Shown here piece by piece: positions 6,017-7,628 of a DNA stretch of 7,628 bases. The translations under genes were made by a program, and so were the position numbers. Within the stretch, counting starts at the first letter, position 1, and each line of letters opens with the position of its first letter. The notes below the pieces were generated by a model. The model was given only the letters and a program-made list of their open reading frames with translations. It ran no database searches and had not been told where the DNA came from. The stretch comes from Nitrospirota bacterium (GTDB lineage Bacteria; Nitrospirota; Thermodesulfovibrionia; Thermodesulfovibrionales; Dissulfurispiraceae), in contig DUZI01000084.1 in assembly GCA_013349595.1 (NCBI GenBank), forward strand, positions 1 to 7,628. Reading direction: 5' to 3'.

Positions 6017-7479
6017 TGTATTCAGAAATAAAAGTAAAAACAATCGCCAAAAACAGCCTTTACAATATTGCAGGCTTTGTATTGCCCATTATATCAGCAT
6101 TGGTTGCCATACCTTTTATCATTAAAGGCTTTGGTGTTGAAAGATTTGGTTTTTTGACCCTTTCATGGGCAATTGTTGGATATTTCAATCTCTTTGACTT
6201 TGGCATTTCAAGGGCATTGACTTTTTACATCTCAAGCGCTATTAGCAAAAAAGACCTTAAAGAGATTAAATATATTGTCTGCACTGCCATAGCCATGATG
6301 TTATTCTTCGGTTTGATTGGAGGCATTATATTATTTCTACTATCAAAACTAATTATCTTTGACCTCTTAAACATATCAACAAACCTTCAAGTTGAATTTC
6401 AAGACTCTATAAAGATACTTTCCCTTATCATCCCAATGGTAATCATCTCAACAGCCCTGAAAGGAGTCCTTGAAGCCTATCAGTGCTTTTTTCAAAGCAA
6501 CATAATCCAGACATTTATAGGTATTGGTAATTTTTTATCACCCCTATTTATCCTCTTCTTTAGCACAAGCATGACATACATAGTAATTGCAATGATTATC
6601 ATAAGGTTAATTGCCCTTTTTATGTATTTTATAGTTTTAGGTAGATTAATACCTGACATCTTTAGAGAGTTTCAGGTAAAAGGACCTTACATCAAAGTAT
6701 TACTTAGCTATGGTGGATGGATATTTATTAGCTCAGTGGTTGGTCCAGTTATGGTATATTTTGATAGATTTTTTATTGCCTCTGTAATATCCGTATCTGA
6801 AGCAACATACTATACAACACCCTTTGAAATTGTAACAAAAGTTACAATTATAAGTGTTGCCATCTCTAGTGCACTTTTTCCCTTTCTTACATCTTCTATG
6901 ATACAAGACAAGGCTAAGGCAATTACTGCCTTTGACAGGGTAATAGGTTATGTCTTTTTGATTACCTTTCCTATTATGCTTTTAATTATAAGTTTTTCAA
7001 ATATCTTTTTGAGCCTATGGATTAATAAGGATTTTGCAGACAAAAGTAGTGAAGTCCTTCAATGGCTATCAATAGGGGTATTCTTAAATTGTATTGCCTT
7101 TATACCCCTTTCATTTATCCATGCACTTAAAAGACCTGACATTACCGCAAAGATACATCTTGTCGAATTACCTTTTTATATTCTCATTTTAGTAGTTTTG
7201 ACTAATGAATTCGGCATAAAGGGTTCAGCCATTACATGGACATTAAGGACAGGCATTGATGGTTTAATAATGTTTTACATGAGTTATAAGCTCATGAATG
7301 AAACCCTTTCTGTAATAATCAAAAATGGGGCTATAATAATTATGAGCCTATTGTTTAGCCTTGTTGGGCTTATTTCATTTAATCAGTCAGAAATTTTATA
7401 CTTTAATGCCTTTTTATTTTTCATCTACCTAATTATTTCATGGAAGTTAATATTAACTGATACCAAAATACAGCGATAA
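6016..7479 (+). CDS. Polysaccharide/oligosaccharide flippase-like membrane protein (Wzx/MATE-MOP superfamily)
   Basis: The protein has 487 residues and about 12 to 14 membrane segments. The typical N-terminus of O-antigen/polysaccharide exporters is present: a short amphipathic lead (KNSLYNIAG), a first helix (about 17-37) ending in IPFIIKGFGVERFGF, then WAIVGYFNLFDFGISRAL (51-68). Other family-like parts are YFDRFFIASVISVSEATYY (248-266) and the GSAITWTLRTGIDGLIMFY segment (403-421). Such proteins move undecaprenyl-linked glycans, or in some cases other lipid-linked substrates, from the inner to the outer leaflet of the cytoplasmic membrane. The substrate cannot be read from sequence. No glycosyltransferase is visible in the window, though more genes may follow. 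The ATG uses the last base of the preceding TAA (TAATG), pointing to re-initiation coupled to the radical SAM gene; the only weak upstream Shine-Dalgarno is AAGGA at about 5996-6000. A non-Wzx member of the superfamily is possible. Confidence 0.88.
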   Translation: MYSEIKVKTIAKNSLYNIAGFVLPIISALVAIPFIIKGFGVERFGFLTLSWAIVGYFNLFDFGISRALTFYISSAISKKDLKEIKYIVCTAIAMMLFFGLIGGIILFLLSKLIIFDLLNISTNLQVEFQDSIKILSLIIPMVIISTALKGVLEAYQCFFQSNIIQTFIGIGNFLSPLFILFFSTSMTYIVIAMIIIRLIALFMYFIVLGRLIPDIFREFQVKGPYIKVLLSYGGWIFISSVVGPVMVYFDRFFIASVISVSEATYYTTPFEIVTKVTIISVAISSALFPFLTSSMIQDKAKAITAFDRVIGYVFLITFPIMLLIISFSNIFLSLWINKDFADKSSEVLQWLSIGVFLNCIAFIPLSFIHALKRPDITAKIHLVELPFYILILVVLTNEFGIKGSAITWTLRTGIDGLIMFYMSYKLMNETLSVIIKNGAIIIMSLLFSLVGLISFNQSEILYFNAFLFFIYLIISWKLILTDTKIQR

Positions 7480-7509
7480 AGATGGAGCTCTGAGCCAAAA
7501 TCAGCGATA
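7463..7509 (+). repeat. Imperfect direct repeat pair spanning the flippase stop codon
   Basis: CCAAAATACAGCGATA (7463-7478) recurs as CCAAAATCAGCGATA (7495-7509), differing by one inserted base, at a period of about 32 nt. A weaker partial third copy, AAAATCAGC, lies at 7528-7536. The first copy covers the end of the flippase frame and part of its TAA. This may be a local duplication or chance in AT-rich DNA; two copies are not enough to call a repeat family. Confidence 0.45.
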
Positions 7510-7555
7510 GAACTAAAAAGCTTAGTAAAATCAGCAAGTAAGATAGGAAGGGCTG

Positions 7556-7628
7556 GTGAAGGATTTTTATACGACACCTTATAAAAAAAGTTCCTTGGGC
7601 TTTGTCATAAGGCATTGTTTTAAATGTA
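7556..7628 (+). CDS. Possible start of a further gene, truncated by the window end
   Basis: A frame opens with GTG at 7556 after AGGAAGG (7545-7551) and stays open for 24 codons to the last base of the window. It encodes a short segment with YTTPYKKSS followed by RHCFKC. A basic stretch leading into a Cys-x-x-Cys pair recalls the zinc-ribbon-like N-terminus of some SAM-dependent methyltransferases found in polysaccharide loci, but 24 codons are far too few for assignment. The Shine-Dalgarno spacer of 4 nt is short. A stop at 7544-7546 in the same frame limits how far upstream it could begin. It may be non-coding. Confidence 0.3.
   Translation, partial: MKDFYTTPYKKSSLGFVIRHCFKC

Noticed and set aside
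7480..7584. In-frame continuation of the flippase beyond its stop as a split gene or stop-codon readthrough
   Set aside because: The flippase is already full length for its family, the extension has no start codon, and 34 open codons can occur by chance. It is kept only as a low-interest observation.
7577..7612. Inverted repeat CCTTAT...ATAAGG as a terminator hairpin
   Set aside because: The stem is only 6 bp and AT-rich, with a 24-nt loop and no tract of T directly after it on the plus strand.
7433..7615. A 60-residue hydrophobic open frame on the minus strand covering the flippase 3' end and the following gap
   Set aside because: About a quarter of it is antisense to the flippase, it has no recognisable family features, and its hydrophobicity is what AT-rich antisense DNA commonly gives. 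No Shine-Dalgarno is evident before its ATG.

Overview
The window is an AT-rich, fully co-directional (+ strand) stretch of bacterial chromosome. It holds the 3' part of an Rnf operon, then a cell-wall hydrolase, a shikimate-pathway enzyme, a radical SAM protein and a membrane flippase. Six complete genes plus rnfG's tail can be named with confidence; a seventh complete gene is assigned to a family only. Gaps between genes are at most about 25 nt, or the genes overlap, so one transcript starting upstream of the window could cover everything to about 7479. I see no tRNA, rRNA, CRISPR array, insertion sequence or convincing intrinsic terminator.

Region 1 (1-2570) is the end of rnfG, then rnfE, rnfA and rnfB, in the C-D-G-E-A-B order known from clostridia, Bacteroidetes and some anaerobic proteobacteria rather than the A-B-C-D-G-E order of gammaproteobacteria. 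The products belong to the membrane complex that moves electrons between ferredoxin and NAD while pumping Na+ or H+. Two points stand out. RnfE has Ala at the position where the family carries the second Cys ligand of the intramembrane iron-sulfur cluster. RnfB is enlarged, with motifs for about seven [4Fe-4S] clusters.

Region 2 (2560-3993) encodes a secreted MltD-like lytic transglycosylase with one LysM domain and a lysine-rich tail. It overlaps the end of rnfB by 11 nt and has a strong ribosome binding site inside rnfB. Region 3 (4016-7479) holds aroD (type I 3-dehydroquinate dehydratase, GTG start), a radical SAM protein with a degenerate B12-binding-like N-terminal domain (TTG start), and a Wzx/MATE-type flippase that begins on the last base of the preceding stop codon. 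After the flippase, 7480-7628 holds a short imperfect direct repeat and possibly the first codons of another gene that runs off the window.

The organism is probably an anaerobic or facultative diderm: the Rnf complex and radical SAM protein fit anaerobic metabolism, and an MltD-type transglycosylase fits an outer-membrane-bearing cell. Low GC, the CDGEAB order and the radical SAM family are compatible with an anaerobic lineage such as Nitrospirota/Thermodesulfovibrionia or a deltaproteobacterial-type phylum, but that placement is an inference from general knowledge. I find no clearly new multi-gene system. The best leads are the altered RnfE/RnfB electron path and the unassigned radical SAM/flippase pair.
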